A stretch of 64,000 nt of DNA, taken from assembly GCF_000377345.1 (NCBI RefSeq), contig NZ_KB898044.1:1-64000 (forward strand), in the 5' to 3' direction. The position numbers and the translations under genes are program-made. The notes under the pieces were generated by a model that saw only the letters and a list, made by a program, of their open reading frames with translations, was not told where the DNA came from and ran no database searches. Positions 1 through 13,091 of the stretch are shown one piece after another (within the stretch, counting starts at the first letter, position 1; each line of letters starts with the position of its first letter). This DNA comes from Thioalkalivibrio sp. ALJ16. GTDB taxonomy: Bacteria; Pseudomonadota; Gammaproteobacteria; Ectothiorhodospirales; Ectothiorhodospiraceae.

Positions 1-1019
<1,019 letters not shown>

Positions 1020-1086
1020 CTCTCGTTTCCCCGGATCGTGACGCTAAAACACAACAGCGACGCAGGTTGTACGCTGACATTAAATA

Positions 1087-1162
<76 letters not shown>

Positions 1163-1217
1163 CGATACTGCCGCCAGGGCCTTTCCCGCCTTGTTGCGGG
1201 CCAGAACTGGCCGGATC

Positions 1218-1291
<74 letters not shown>

Positions 1292-1346
1292 AGAACCCTG
1301 GCTTACCAACCACCGCCCGCTACAGGCCGCTGGCTTGAAAACCCGA

Positions 1347-1431
1347 TGGTGGAGGGAGGAGGATTCGAACCTCCGAAGGCTGAGCCAGCAGATTTACAGT
1401 CTGCCCCCGTTGACCGCTTGGGTATCCCTCC
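1347..1431 (-). tRNA. tRNA-Tyr (anticodon GTA)
   Basis: An 85-nt class II tRNA on the minus strand. The acceptor stem is GGAGGGA/TCCCTCC, the anticodon stem-loop carries GTA (CAGACTGTAAATCTG), and the long variable arm typical of tRNA-Tyr is present. The T-arm is GGTTCGAATCC and CCA is encoded. It is the first gene of the tRNA-tuf transcription unit. Confidence 0.97.
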
Positions 1432-1446
1432 TCGATCAAGCCGCGT

Positions 1447-1476
1447 ATTCTGGACCAGCGCGAACCGCAGCGTCAA
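1447..1476 (-). promoter_or_regulatory. Probable sigma70 promoter of the tRNA-tuf operon
   Basis: On the minus strand TTGACG (complement of 1471-1476) and CAGAAT (complement of 1447-1452) are separated by 18 bp. The mature tRNA-Tyr 5' end lies 15 bp downstream of the -10. A GC-rich discriminator follows, as is usual for stable-RNA promoters. The call rests on consensus match and position only. Confidence 0.55.
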
Positions 1477-1654
1477 GCACCTCCCGCGAGCAAAACCCGG
1501 ATTGCGGCACATGCCCGCAAACGCCTTGTGTTTGGTGGGGTTGATTCCTATGATCGAGGTGCACTCGGGGCGAGCGCCCGTCCGCGGCGCGTTTCCCTTC
1601 CAACGCGGACGCACGTAGAGTGTGGAGCATCAACGCTTTTCGAAACTGAGGCCC

Positions 1655-3370
1655 ATGGCGAACACCACTACGGCACCGCGGCTCCCCGGCTTGGCGAAGC
1701 GTCTGGTCGAGGGCGGCCTGATCGCGGAAGACATTGCCTCGCAACTGGTCGAGGAGTCCCAGTCCCAGCAGACGCCACTGATGAGCCTGCTCTCCACCAA
1801 GGGCAAGGTCGCCGAGGCGCGCCTGGCGGAGGCAGCGGCCGAGGAGTTCGGGCTGCCGGTACTGGATCTGGGCTGCTTCGACCCGGACCTGCTGCCGAAG
1901 GATCACCTCAATGAAAAGTTGATCCAAAAGCACCACGCACTGCCCCTGATGGTGCGGGGCAATCGCCTCTACATCGCGGTCTCGGACCCGACCAACCTTG
2001 GCGCCACCGACGAGTTCAAGTTCGCCACCGGGATGCCAGTGGAGGCCGTGCTGGTCGAGCCGCACAAGCTCGATCGCATGATCGACAGCGCCCTGAGCGC
2101 CGCCTCCTCGCTGATGGACGACCTCGGTGATGACGGGCTGGACAGCCTGGCGATCGAATCCGGCGAGGACGACAAGGACAGCGGGGACACGGCCGACGGC
2201 GCCGACGATGCCCCGGTGGTGCGCTTCGTCAACAAGCTGTTGATGGACGCGATCAACCGCAAAGCCTCGGACATCCACCTCGAGCCGTTCGAGAAGGACT
2301 TCCGCGTGCGCTTCCGGATCGATGGCGTACTGCACGAGGTGGCGCACCCGCCGACTTCGCTGGCCCCGCGGATCACCGCCCGCGTGAAGGTCATGTCGCG
2401 CATGGACATCGCCGAACGCCGGGTGCCGCAGGACGGGCGCATCAAGCTGAAGCTCTCGCGCACTCGCGCGATCGACTTCCGTGTCAGCTCCCTGCCGACG
2501 CTGTATGGCGAAAAGATCGTGATGCGTATCCTCGACCCGAGCAGTGCCTCGCTCGGGATCGACCAGCTCGGCTACGAGCAGCATCAGAAAGAGGCCTATC
2601 TCAAGGCCCTGAGTCGACCCTACGGCATGATCCTGGTCACCGGCCCGACCGGCTCGGGCAAGACCGTGTCCCTGTACACCGGGCTCGGCATTCTGAACAC
2701 CGCGGACCGCAACATCTCCACCGCCGAGGACCCGTCGGAAATCAACATGCCCGGGGTCAACCAGGTCAACGTAAATCCGAAGGTCGGCCTGACCTTCGCA
2801 AGCGCGCTGCGCGCCTTCCTGCGCCAGGACCCGGACGTGATCATGGTCGGGGAAATCCGCGACCTTGAAACCGCCGAGATCGCGATCAAGGCGGCCCAGA
2901 CCGGCCACCTCGTGCTGTCGACGCTGCACACCAACGACGCACCCCAGACCCTGACCCGCCTGGCGAACATGGGCGTGCCGCCCTACAACATCGCTTCCTC
3001 GATCCTGCTGATCATTGCCCAGCGCCTCGCACGGCGGCTGTGCCCGAACTGCAAGGAACGCGAAGACCTCCCCGAGGAGGTCCTGCGCAAGGAAGGCTTT
3101 ACCGACGCCGACATCCAGGCCGGGGTCACGGCGTATCGGGCAGTGGGCTGCGATCAGTGCACCAACGGTTACAAGGGTCGGCTGGGGATCTACCAGGTCA
3201 TGCCGATCAGCGAGGAGATGCAGCGCGGCATCCTCGAGGGATACAACTCCATGCAGCTCGCGGAGCAGGCAGAAAAAGAAGGGATCGAAGACCTGCGCCG
3301 CGCCGGTCTGATGAAGGTAATGGCGGGGCTGACCAGCCTCGAGGAAGTCAATCGCGTGACCAAGGACTAG
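1655..3370 (+). CDS. pilB: Type IV pilus assembly ATPase PilB
   Basis: Cytoplasmic hexameric ATPase that powers pilus extension. At 571 aa it has the family's usual length when started at ATG 1655 (MANTTTAPRLPG). An in-frame GTG at 1622 would add 11 residues without a good ribosome site. An N-terminal MshEN/T2SSE-N-type domain lies before about residue 150. The T2SSE ATPase domain holds Walker A GPTGSGKT at 330-337, an Asp/Glu-box region and the LSTLHTNDA segment. A zinc tetracysteine follows (CPNC 463-466, CDQC 499-502), typical of PilB/GspE. It is followed by pilC and pilD; no pilin gene is present, so pilA must lie elsewhere. Confidence 0.97.
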   Translation: MANTTTAPRLPGLAKRLVEGGLIAEDIASQLVEESQSQQTPLMSLLSTKGKVAEARLAEAAAEEFGLPVLDLGCFDPDLLPKDHLNEKLIQKHHALPLMVRGNRLYIAVSDPTNLGATDEFKFATGMPVEAVLVEPHKLDRMIDSALSAASSLMDDLGDDGLDSLAIESGEDDKDSGDTADGADDAPVVRFVNKLLMDAINRKASDIHLEPFEKDFRVRFRIDGVLHEVAHPPTSLAPRITARVKVMSRMDIAERRVPQDGRIKLKLSRTRAIDFRVSSLPTLYGEKIVMRILDPSSASLGIDQLGYEQHQKEAYLKALSRPYGMILVTGPTGSGKTVSLYTGLGILNTADRNISTAEDPSEINMPGVNQVNVNPKVGLTFASALRAFLRQDPDVIMVGEIRDLETAEIAIKAAQTGHLVLSTLHTNDAPQTLTRLANMGVPPYNIASSILLIIAQRLARRLCPNCKEREDLPEEVLRKEGFTDADIQAGVTAYRAVGCDQCTNGYKGRLGIYQVMPISEEMQRGILEGYNSMQLAEQAEKEGIEDLRRAGLMKVMAGLTSLEEVNRVTKD

Positions 3371-3413
3371 TGCCGCAGCAGGCACAGGTCACCAGCTACA
3401 GGGGGACAGGGGG

Positions 3414-4625
3414 ATGGCCGACTCCGGGACAATCTACACCTGGGAAGGACTGAACAAGAACGGCAACCGGGTCAAGGGCGAGACGCCGGCCGACAACGAG
3501 GCCGTCGCGCGCGCCGAGCTGCGCAAGAACGGCATCAACGTCACCAAGATCCGCAAGAAGCCGAAATCGCTGCTGTCTGCCGGCAGCAAGAAGATCGTGC
3601 CGGCGGATATCGCCTACTTCCTCCGCCAGATGACCACCATGCTGCAGTCCGGTGTGCCGCTGGTGCAGGCCTTCGAGATCGTCGGCCGCGGGAATGAAAA
3701 ACCCGCGATGCGCGATCTCGTGCTCAAGCTAAAGGCCGATGTGGAAGGCGGCGAGACCTTCGCCAAGGCCCTCGCCAAGCATCCGAAATACTTCGATGAC
3801 CTGGTCACCAACCTGGTCGAGGCCGGCGAGCAGGCGGGGACACTGGAAACCCTGCTGGACAAGATCGCCACCTACAAGGAAAAGACCGAGGCCCTGAAGG
3901 CCAAGATCAAGAAGGCCCTGTTCTACCCGGCCGCGGTTATCGTCGTCGCGATCGTGGTGACGGCCATCCTGCTGATCTACGTGGTCCCGCAGTTCGAGGC
4001 CCTGTTCCAGGGCTTCGGGGCCGACCTCCCCGTATTCACCCGCATGGTGGTCGATCTCTCGGAGTTCACCCAAAGCTGGTGGTGGGCCATCCTCGGCGTG
4101 ATGGTCGCGATCGGATTCATCTTCGTGCAGGCCAAACGGCGTTCGCCGCGCTTCGCGCGTTTTCTCGACATCATCATCCTGAAGGCCCCGGCCTTCGGCC
4201 CGATCCTGCGCAAGGCCGCCATCGCACGCTTCGCACGCACCCTGGCCACCATGTTCTCCGCCGGTGTCCCGCTGGTGGATGCGCTGACCTCGGTCTCCGG
4301 CGCCACCGGCAACGCGGTCTACCGCGAGGCGACGCTGCGCATGCGCGACGAAACCGAGGCCGGCGGCCAGCTGCAGTGGTCCATGCGCAATACCGCCGTC
4401 TTTCCCAACATGGTGGTACAGATGGTCGCCATCGGGGAAGAATCCGGCTCCCTGGACTCCATGCTCTCCAAGGTCGCCGACTTCTACGAAGAAGAGGTCG
4501 ACAACGCCGTGGACAGCCTGTCCAGCCTGCTGGAACCGCTGATCATGGTCGTCCTGGGCGTGCTGGTCGGTGGCCTGGTCATCGCCATGTACCTGCCGAT
4601 CTTCCAGATGGGCCAGGTGATCTAG
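3414..4625 (+). CDS. pilC: Type IV pilus inner-membrane platform protein PilC
   Basis: GspF/PilC-family polytopic protein that couples the PilB motor to pilin assembly. At 403 aa it has the normal family length. It shows two repeated T2SSF domains (roughly residues 70-195 and 270-395), each beginning with a cytoplasmic helical region and ending in hydrophobic segments (near 170-190, 220-240 and 370-390). The start ATG is preceded by an extended AGGGGGACAGGGGG ribosome site. It lies 43 bp after pilB and 3 bp before pilD, so the three are clearly one operon. Confidence 0.97.
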   Translation: MADSGTIYTWEGLNKNGNRVKGETPADNEAVARAELRKNGINVTKIRKKPKSLLSAGSKKIVPADIAYFLRQMTTMLQSGVPLVQAFEIVGRGNEKPAMRDLVLKLKADVEGGETFAKALAKHPKYFDDLVTNLVEAGEQAGTLETLLDKIATYKEKTEALKAKIKKALFYPAAVIVVAIVVTAILLIYVVPQFEALFQGFGADLPVFTRMVVDLSEFTQSWWWAILGVMVAIGFIFVQAKRRSPRFARFLDIIILKAPAFGPILRKAAIARFARTLATMFSAGVPLVDALTSVSGATGNAVYREATLRMRDETEAGGQLQWSMRNTAVFPNMVVQMVAIGEESGSLDSMLSKVADFYEEEVDNAVDSLSSLLEPLIMVVLGVLVGGLVIAMYLPIFQMGQVI

Positions 4626-4628
4626 GCC

Positions 4629-5498
4629 ATGCTGGCCGAGACCGGCACGCAACTGGGCGCCTGGGCCCTGCCGATCGCCGGGGTTTTCGGGCTGCTGATC
4701 GGCAGTTTCCTGAACGTAGTCATCGCGCGCCTGCCAGTGATGCTGGAACGCGAGTGGGAGCACGAGGCACGTGCGATCCTGGAGCACCCGCCGGCGGAGG
4801 ATGCGGGCCGCGAGCCCTTTGACCTGCTGCGGCCGCGCTCGCGCTGCCCGCAGTGCCAGCGCCCGATCCGCGCGCTGGAAAACATCCCCCTGCTCAGCTT
4901 CCTGTTCCTGCGCGGGCGCTGTCCCGGCTGCGGCAACCGCATCAGCTGGCAGTACCCGGCGGTCGAGGCCCTGACCGCGCTGCTGTTCATCGTCACGATC
5001 TGGCAGCTGGGGCCGGACGCCGCCGGACTGCTGGCGCTGGTCTTTACCGCGGTGCTGGTCGCCGCCGCCGGCATCGATGCCCGCACCACCCTGCTGCCGG
5101 ACCAGCTCACGCTGCCCCTGCTGTGGCTGGGGCTGCTGGTCAATATCCCCGGCACCTTCACCGACCTGCAGTCCGCCGTCATCGGGGCCGCGGCCGGCTA
5201 CCTGACGCTGTGGCTGATCTTCCACGGATTCCGCCTGCTGACCGGCAAGGAGGGAATGGGCTTCGGCGACTTCAAGCTCCTGGCCGCGCTTGGCGCCTGG
5301 CTGGGCTGGCAGGCCCTGCCGGTGATCCTGCTGCTGGCCTCCCTGGTTGGCGCGGTGGTCGGCATCGCCCTGATCCTGCTGCGTGGGCGCGATCGCAACA
5401 TCCCGATCCCGTTCGGCCCCTACCTGGCCGCCGCCGGTTGGCTGACGCTGATCTGGGGCGATCAACTGCTGGCCCTCTACTTCCCTCAGGGCCTGTAG
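4629..5498 (+). CDS. pilD: Prepilin leader peptidase / N-methyltransferase PilD
   Basis: Inner-membrane bifunctional aspartyl protease that cleaves prepilin leaders and methylates the new N terminus. The 289-aa protein shows the family's N-terminal GSFLNVVIARLP block and a cytoplasmic zinc site of two CxxC pairs (C73/C76 and C98/C101), as needed for methyltransferase activity. The two catalytic aspartates are D150 (GIDARTTLLPD) and D214 (GFGDFKLLAALGAWLG). Multiple hydrophobic helices fill the C-terminal half. It is coupled to pilC (3 bp upstream) and coaE (10 bp downstream), the order seen in Pseudomonas. Confidence 0.97.
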   Translation: MLAETGTQLGAWALPIAGVFGLLIGSFLNVVIARLPVMLEREWEHEARAILEHPPAEDAGREPFDLLRPRSRCPQCQRPIRALENIPLLSFLFLRGRCPGCGNRISWQYPAVEALTALLFIVTIWQLGPDAAGLLALVFTAVLVAAAGIDARTTLLPDQLTLPLLWLGLLVNIPGTFTDLQSAVIGAAAGYLTLWLIFHGFRLLTGKEGMGFGDFKLLAALGAWLGWQALPVILLLASLVGAVVGIALILLRGRDRNIPIPFGPYLAAAGWLTLIWGDQLLALYFPQGL

Positions 5499-5508
5499 GC
5501 GGAACGCC

Positions 5509-6153
5509 ATGCTGCGCGTCGGACTCACCGGGGGGATCGGCTGCGGCAAGAGCCGGGTCGGTGACCTGTTCGCCAGCCTCGGCGTACCGGTCCTGGACGC
5601 CGACACCATCAATCGTGAACTGCAGGCGCCGGGACACGACCTCTACGCCGCCATCATCGATCATTTCGGGCCCGGCGTGCTGGATGCGCGCGGGCACCTC
5701 GACCGCGGCGCGCTGCGCAGCCGAATCTTCACCGACCCCGGCGAGCGCCAGGCCCTCGAGGCCCTGGTGCATCCCGCGGTCGAGGCCGCGATCGAGGAAC
5801 GCCTGGCGCGGCTCCCGGACCGACCCGCCTACGCCCTGATCGTCGTCCCGCTACTGTTCGAGGCCGGCTGGGAACAGCGCTTTGACCACGTGATCGTGGT
5901 TGACTGCGACCCCTTCGAGCAGGTCGAGCGCGTCAGCCGCCGCGACGGGCGCAGCCCGGCCGAGGTGGAAGCCATCATCGAGGCGCAGATGAACCGCGAG
6001 GAGCGGCGCCTGCGCGCGGACAGCACCATTCACAACACCGGGAAGACCACCGATGCCGAACTGGCGCAACAGGTCGCAGATTGCGACGCCCGCCTGCGCC
6101 AGCAGGCCACCACGGGCAGCCGACGGGTAGAAAACCCTCCCCAGAATACCTGA
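5509..6153 (+). CDS. coaE: Dephospho-CoA kinase
   Basis: Catalyses the last step of coenzyme A synthesis, ATP-dependent phosphorylation of the 3'-OH of dephospho-CoA. The 214-aa protein carries the P-loop GGIGCGKS at 8-15, the DADTINREL substrate-binding segment near 30, the LLFEAGWEQRFD region near 109 and the RRDGRSPAEVEAIIEAQ lid helix. It is slightly longer than the usual ~205 aa through a polar C-terminal tail. It lies directly after pilD and before zapD, a widespread gammaproteobacterial order. Confidence 0.95.
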   Translation: MLRVGLTGGIGCGKSRVGDLFASLGVPVLDADTINRELQAPGHDLYAAIIDHFGPGVLDARGHLDRGALRSRIFTDPGERQALEALVHPAVEAAIEERLARLPDRPAYALIVVPLLFEAGWEQRFDHVIVVDCDPFEQVERVSRRDGRSPAEVEAIIEAQMNREERRLRADSTIHNTGKTTDAELAQQVADCDARLRQQATTGSRRVENPPQNT

Positions 6154-6206
6154 TACTGCGCGGATTACCTGACCGTCCAGCCCAGCCCCTGCCAAGCGGG
6201 AACGCC

Positions 6207-6977
6207 GTGAGCCAACCCCTGACCTTCGAACAACCGCTGCACGAACGTGTGCGCCTGCTGCTTCGGCTGGAGGCCCTGGGGGCGCGTTTTGGCGATGCGC
6301 TGGAGTCGGGACGGCCATTCGACCACCACGAGGCCCTGGCCTCGCTGGTGGACATCTACGCCCTCGTCACCCGCGTGGACATCAAGCGCGAGCTGATGGG
6401 CGAAATCGAGCGCCAGACCGTCAACCTGAACCGCCTGGCCAACCAGCCGGGCGTCGACACCGACCGCTTCAGCGAGACCATGGCCGCACAGAAACGCCTG
6501 CACGACGCCCTTGAGGCGCAGGCCGGGGCGCTCGACCATCGCGTGCGCGGCAGCGAATTCTTTTCCAGCGTGCGCCAGCGCATGGCGCTGCCAGGCGGGG
6601 CCTTCGACTTCGACCTGCCGATCTACCACTACTGGCTGGCGCAGCCGGAACCAGCCCGCCGCGAGCTCCTGCTGGAGTGGTTCGAACCGCTGAACACCGT
6701 GGCCGAGGCCACCGCACAGGTTCTGCGCTACATGCGCCGCTCGGGGAACGCGGAACCGGTCACCGCCGAGGACGGCTACTTCGAGCGCGCCCTCGACACC
6801 ACGCATGCCTGGCAACTGATCCGGGTCACCGTGGACACCGAGCTCGGGGTCTACCCCGAGATCAGCGGGGGCCGCCAGCGCTTCACCGTCCGCTTCTTCG
6901 CCCCCGGCAACTTCCGCGAGCGCCCGGCCCCGGCCGGGCACGACATCCCGTTCCGGCTCTGCTGCTGCGCGATCTGA
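6207..6977 (+). CDS. zapD: Cell division protein ZapD
   Basis: ZapD (YacF) binds the FtsZ C-terminal peptide and bundles FtsZ filaments. The GTG at 6207 opens with VSQPLTFEQPLHERVRLLLR, which matches the conserved ZapD N terminus and gives 256 aa, close to the ~250 aa norm. The upstream in-frame extension overlaps coaE and has no family similarity. The central GGAFDFDLPIYHYWL segment and the C-terminal RFTVRFF block are family landmarks. In E. coli yacG follows zapD; here the next gene is the convergent Nudix gene and no yacG is visible. Confidence 0.93.
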   Translation: MSQPLTFEQPLHERVRLLLRLEALGARFGDALESGRPFDHHEALASLVDIYALVTRVDIKRELMGEIERQTVNLNRLANQPGVDTDRFSETMAAQKRLHDALEAQAGALDHRVRGSEFFSSVRQRMALPGGAFDFDLPIYHYWLAQPEPARRELLLEWFEPLNTVAEATAQVLRYMRRSGNAEPVTAEDGYFERALDTTHAWQLIRVTVDTELGVYPEISGGRQRFTVRFFAPGNFRERPAPAGHDIPFRLCCCAI

Positions 6978-7017
6978 ACGACCCCGCGCTGCCGCCTCGT
7001 GCCCGGCCACGCCGAGC

Positions 7018-7995
7018 CTAGTCTCCGAGCAGCCCCCGGATCGCAGCGATCCCCTGCGCACCGGCCGCCTGCGCCTGCGGCAGACTGGCCGTATCCATGC
7101 CCCCCAGGGCGTATACCGGTAGCGCAGCGCCCCGCACGAGCTGTGTGAATCGTTCCCAGCCCAGGGGCTTGGCCCCGGGATGGGTCGCCGTGGCCTCAAC
7201 CGGACTCAGCACCGCGAAGTCCGCACCCAGCGCCGCCGCGCGTTCCAGACCGGCGCGATCATGCACCGACAGCGCCACCCGCCCGAAGCCCTGTGGCCGG
7301 GCGTCCAGCTCGCGCCAGCGGCGTTCGGGCAGGTGCAGCCCAATCTGCGGAAACCCTGCCAGCCACGGCGGCGGCGCATTCGCCAGCACCGGGATCGCTT
7401 GCGGCTCCGCCCGCGTCAGCACCGCGGCCAGCAGTTCGAGATAATCGTCGCGCTCCAGATGCGGCGCCCGCACCTGCACCATACCAGCCTGAGCGCTGGC
7501 GAGGGCCTGCCCCACACGCGCGACCACCGTGCCGATTTCGTCCACCGTGCGCGGCGACGGTGTAACCAGACAGGTGGCCGGCAGGGTCAGCGCCGCCAGC
7601 ATCGGGCCGTTGGCGGCCGGAAACTCCGCCGCCTCCAGGGCCTGTGGCGCCCGCCATTCCAGCGGCTGCCCCTCGCGGCCCGCGGGCTGCCCCGTCCAGT
7701 CCGCCACCCGGAACACCCGCAGGATCACGCGCCGTTCGGGGTAGTCGTGGGGGATCGACAGGCAATGGGTCGCCGCATGGACCCGGATGCCCAGTTCCTC
7801 GTCAAGTTCGCGTGCCAGCGCCGCCGCCGGCGTCTCGCCCGGCGCGACCTTGCCGCCGGGGAATTCCCAGAAGCCTTCCAGGTGGCGCCCGGCCCGACGG
7901 CGCGTGACCAGGACGCGCCCATCCGCATCGCGGATCAGCCCGACGGCGACCTCGACCGGCGTCCCCGTGACAGGCTCAGGAGCGGTACTCGGCAT
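7018..7995 (-). CDS. Nudix hydrolase (MutT-type) fused to a ThiE/TenI-like domain
   Basis: The N-terminal ~130 residues are a MutT-like Nudix domain, with the Nudix box GxnEx7REUxEExGU visible as GGKVAPGETPAAALARELDEELGI. It is predicted to hydrolyse oxidised dGTP. The C-terminal ~185 residues are a TIM-barrel thiamine-phosphate-synthase-like domain (MVQVRAPHL, GLHLPE, LSVHD, YALGGM). It lacks the usual VQLRxK lysine, so real ThiE activity is doubtful; a TenI-like or regulatory role is possible. This fusion is known downstream of secA/argJ in Pseudomonas. ATG 7995 overlaps the argJ end by 20 bp; the start is not certain because the ribosome site is weak. Confidence 0.88.
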   Translation of the reverse strand: MPSTAPEPVTGTPVEVAVGLIRDADGRVLVTRRRAGRHLEGFWEFPGGKVAPGETPAAALARELDEELGIRVHAATHCLSIPHDYPERRVILRVFRVADWTGQPAGREGQPLEWRAPQALEAAEFPAANGPMLAALTLPATCLVTPSPRTVDEIGTVVARVGQALASAQAGMVQVRAPHLERDDYLELLAAVLTRAEPQAIPVLANAPPPWLAGFPQIGLHLPERRWRELDARPQGFGRVALSVHDRAGLERAAALGADFAVLSPVEATATHPGAKPLGWERFTQLVRGAALPVYALGGMDTASLPQAQAAGAQGIAAIRGLLGD

Positions 7996-9187
7996 TGATG
8001 CGCACGTACTCGTGGGAGAAGTCGCAGGTGTACTTGCGCGCGCTGGCGTCGCCGCGGCCGAGGTCAATCACGATGTGGATCTCCTCGGCGCCGAAGGCCT
8101 GCTGGCCCGCGGCCTCCGCATACCCGGGCGCCCGGCCGCCCGCGCGGACGATCTCGACATCATTGACCCGGATGGCGACGCGATCGATCACCAGATCCGC
8201 GATGCCCGCGCGACCGACGGCGGCCAGGATGCGCCCCCAGTTCGGGTCGGAGGCAAACAAAGCGGTCTTCACCAGTGGCGACAGGGCGACCGTCTCGGCG
8301 ACCGCGGCCGCCTCGCTGCGCGACCCGGCGCCGGTGACCTCGACCGTCACAAACTTGGTCGCCCCCTCGCCATCGCGGACGATCGCCTGCGCCAGCTCCA
8401 GGCACACGGCCTCCAGTGCGGCGGCGAAGGCCGCACGGTCCGCTGCCGTGGCCAGCCCGATGCCGCTGGCGCCGCTGGCCATGCAAACCACCGCATCGTT
8501 GGTCGAGGTGTCCCCGTCGACGGTGATCGCATTGAAGCTCTCGACATTGGCCTGGCGCAGCAGATCCGAGAGGGCCTCGGCCTCGATCGCCAGATCAGTC
8601 CCGATGAAGGCCAGCATGGTAGCCATGTCCGGGTGGATCATCCCCGATCCCTTCGCGATTCCGGTCAGCGTGATCTCGCCGGCGGACAGGGGGACCCGGC
8701 GACTCGCGCCCTTGACCACGGTATCGGTGGTCATGATCGCGCGCGCCGCCTGCATCCAGGTGTTCGGGGCCAGGCCGGCCTGTAGCGCCGGCAGGGCGCC
8801 GGAGATGCGCTCGACCGGCAGGGGTTCGCCGATCACACCGGTGGAAAACGGCAGCACCGCGGCAGGCGTGCCACCGGTCACCGCGGCCAGCGCCTCGCAA
8901 CAGGCGCGCGCGGCGTCCAGCCCGGGCGCACCGGTCCCGGCATTGGCATTGCCGGCATTGATCAGCAGCCAGCGCGGCCGCCCGGCCGCCTGATGCTCGG
9001 CCGCCACGATGACCGGGGCCGCGCGAAAGGCATTGGTGGTGTACAGCGCCGCGATCGCCGCGTCCGCACCGGCGTCGATCAGCACCAGGTCATCCCGCCC
9101 CACGTAGCGGATGCCGGCCGCGGTGGCGGCCAGGCGGATGCCGGGTACCGGGTGCAGGACCTCCGGCGCGATCAATCCTACTGCCAT
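7976..9187 (-). CDS. argJ: Bifunctional ornithine acetyltransferase / N-acetylglutamate synthase
   Basis: ArgJ recycles the acetyl group from N-acetylornithine to glutamate in arginine synthesis. The product self-cleaves before a conserved threonine. At 403 aa it has the family length. The self-processing site KGSGMIHPDMAT-MLAF is intact, with the nucleophile at Thr190, and the oxyanion-hole region PFSTGVIGE lies near 113-121. The C-terminal EYRS matches the usual end of the family. It lies 27 bp after secA and overlaps the Nudix gene, so these three are probably one transcript. Confidence 0.96.
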   Translation of the reverse strand: MAVGLIAPEVLHPVPGIRLAATAAGIRYVGRDDLVLIDAGADAAIAALYTTNAFRAAPVIVAAEHQAAGRPRWLLINAGNANAGTGAPGLDAARACCEALAAVTGGTPAAVLPFSTGVIGEPLPVERISGALPALQAGLAPNTWMQAARAIMTTDTVVKGASRRVPLSAGEITLTGIAKGSGMIHPDMATMLAFIGTDLAIEAEALSDLLRQANVESFNAITVDGDTSTNDAVVCMASGASGIGLATAADRAAFAAALEAVCLELAQAIVRDGEGATKFVTVEVTGAGSRSEAAAVAETVALSPLVKTALFASDPNWGRILAAVGRAGIADLVIDRVAIRVNDVEIVRAGGRAPGYAEAAGQQAFGAEEIHIVIDLGRGDASARKYTCDFSHEYVRINAEYRS

Positions 9188-9214
9188 GGGCTTGTTTCCA
9201 TGCTGGGGCCCGGC

Positions 9215-12013
<2,799 letters not shown>

Positions 12014-12155
12014 GGGGATCCGGGAAGGGTTGGCTGAAACCCGCCTAGGATAAACGATCCGCAGGGGAAACGCTGGCGCCCGTTCGCCCGGGGGGCGCGT
12101 GTCCGGGCGTGGATGCTGGCCGCTCCGTGCCGGGGCGTTCGCCGGGAAGCGGGGG

Positions 12156-13046
12156 TCAGTCCTGCCGGGGCAGGAAGGAATAGGGGTTCAGGGCCTCGCC
12201 GGCCTCGACGACCTCGTAATGCAGGTGGGTGTCCGTTGCGCGCCCGGTACGGCCCATGGTCGCGATCACCTCGCCCGCCTCTACCCGCTGGCCGGACTCC
12301 ACCAGGATATCGGCGTTATGGGCATAGCGCGTGTTCAGCCCGCCACCGTGGGCGATCTCGACCAGGTTGCCATAGCCACCGCGGCGCCCGGCGAAGACCA
12401 CCAGGCCTCCACCCGCCGCACGGATCTCCGAACCGGGGCGGCCGGCGAAGTCCATGCCCGAGTGAAACCGGCGCTGGCCGGTGAACGGGTCCTGCCGATA
12501 GCCGAACGCGGAGCTGATCCAGGCATCATCCTCGACCGGACGCTGCTGCGGCTGCAGGGCGTCGCGCGCCGCATCCTGGCGCAGTTCGGAGTCGACCAGG
12601 TCCACCGCCGAAGCCTGGCGTCCCAGCAGATGCTCCAGGGCCAGCAGCTGGTCATGCAGATCCAGAGGCGAATTCGGGCCGTCCAGCAGCGGACCGCCCT
12701 GGCCACCCATGTCGGGCTCGAGGTCGGCGACATTCAACCCGAGGCTGTCCCCGACCGAGCGGATGCGCAGATCGACCCGTGCCAGCTGGCGCTCCAGCGT
12801 CACCACGCGTTCCACCAGCTGGTTCATGCCCTCGCGGGCGGCCTCGCGGTCGGCGTTCTCGAGGACGGCCGGATCCAGGGTGGTGGCCACCGGGACCTTG
12901 ATGATCTCGCGCTGCTGCTGTCCGGCCAGGTAGGCCGCCACCACCGCGGCCGCCACCAGCAGCAGCGTCAGCGCCGCCGCCAGACCGACCCCCCAGAGCG
13001 GGAACCGCGCGCAAAGGCCATCCGGTCGTAGTACGATCAGTTGCAT
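12156..13046 (-). CDS. Membrane-anchored M23 (LytM/MepM-like) peptidoglycan endopeptidase
   Basis: Predicted periplasmic zinc endopeptidase that cuts peptidoglycan cross-links. The 296-aa protein has a short cytoplasmic N terminus, one transmembrane helix (about residues 17-41) and a coiled-coil-like stretch (about 65-100). The C-terminal M23 domain keeps the zinc and catalytic residues: H195 and D199 (FHSGMDF), H243 (YAHN) and H274/H276 (THLHYEV). The start ATG is preceded by AAGAGG at good spacing. A homologue sits between dciA and secA in Pseudomonas. It diverges from dciA with only 45 bp between the start codons. Confidence 0.93.
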   Translation of the reverse strand: MQLIVLRPDGLCARFPLWGVGLAAALTLLLVAAAVVAAYLAGQQQREIIKVPVATTLDPAVLENADREAAREGMNQLVERVVTLERQLARVDLRIRSVGDSLGLNVADLEPDMGGQGGPLLDGPNSPLDLHDQLLALEHLLGRQASAVDLVDSELRQDAARDALQPQQRPVEDDAWISSAFGYRQDPFTGQRRFHSGMDFAGRPGSEIRAAGGGLVVFAGRRGGYGNLVEIAHGGGLNTRYAHNADILVESGQRVEAGEVIATMGRTGRATDTHLHYEVVEAGEALNPYSFLPRQD

Positions 13047-13091
13047 GCCAAACCTCTTGTCCTGTTCGTCCCGCGATCACGGGGCCGGGTG

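Noticed and set aside
1436-3385. 649-codon minus-strand frame opposite pilB
   Set aside because: PilB on the plus strand has all family motifs; the minus frame shows shadow composition only.
6978-7017. Possible yacG gene after zapD
   Set aside because: Only 40 bp separate zapD from the convergent Nudix gene and no frame with the YacG zinc motif exists there.
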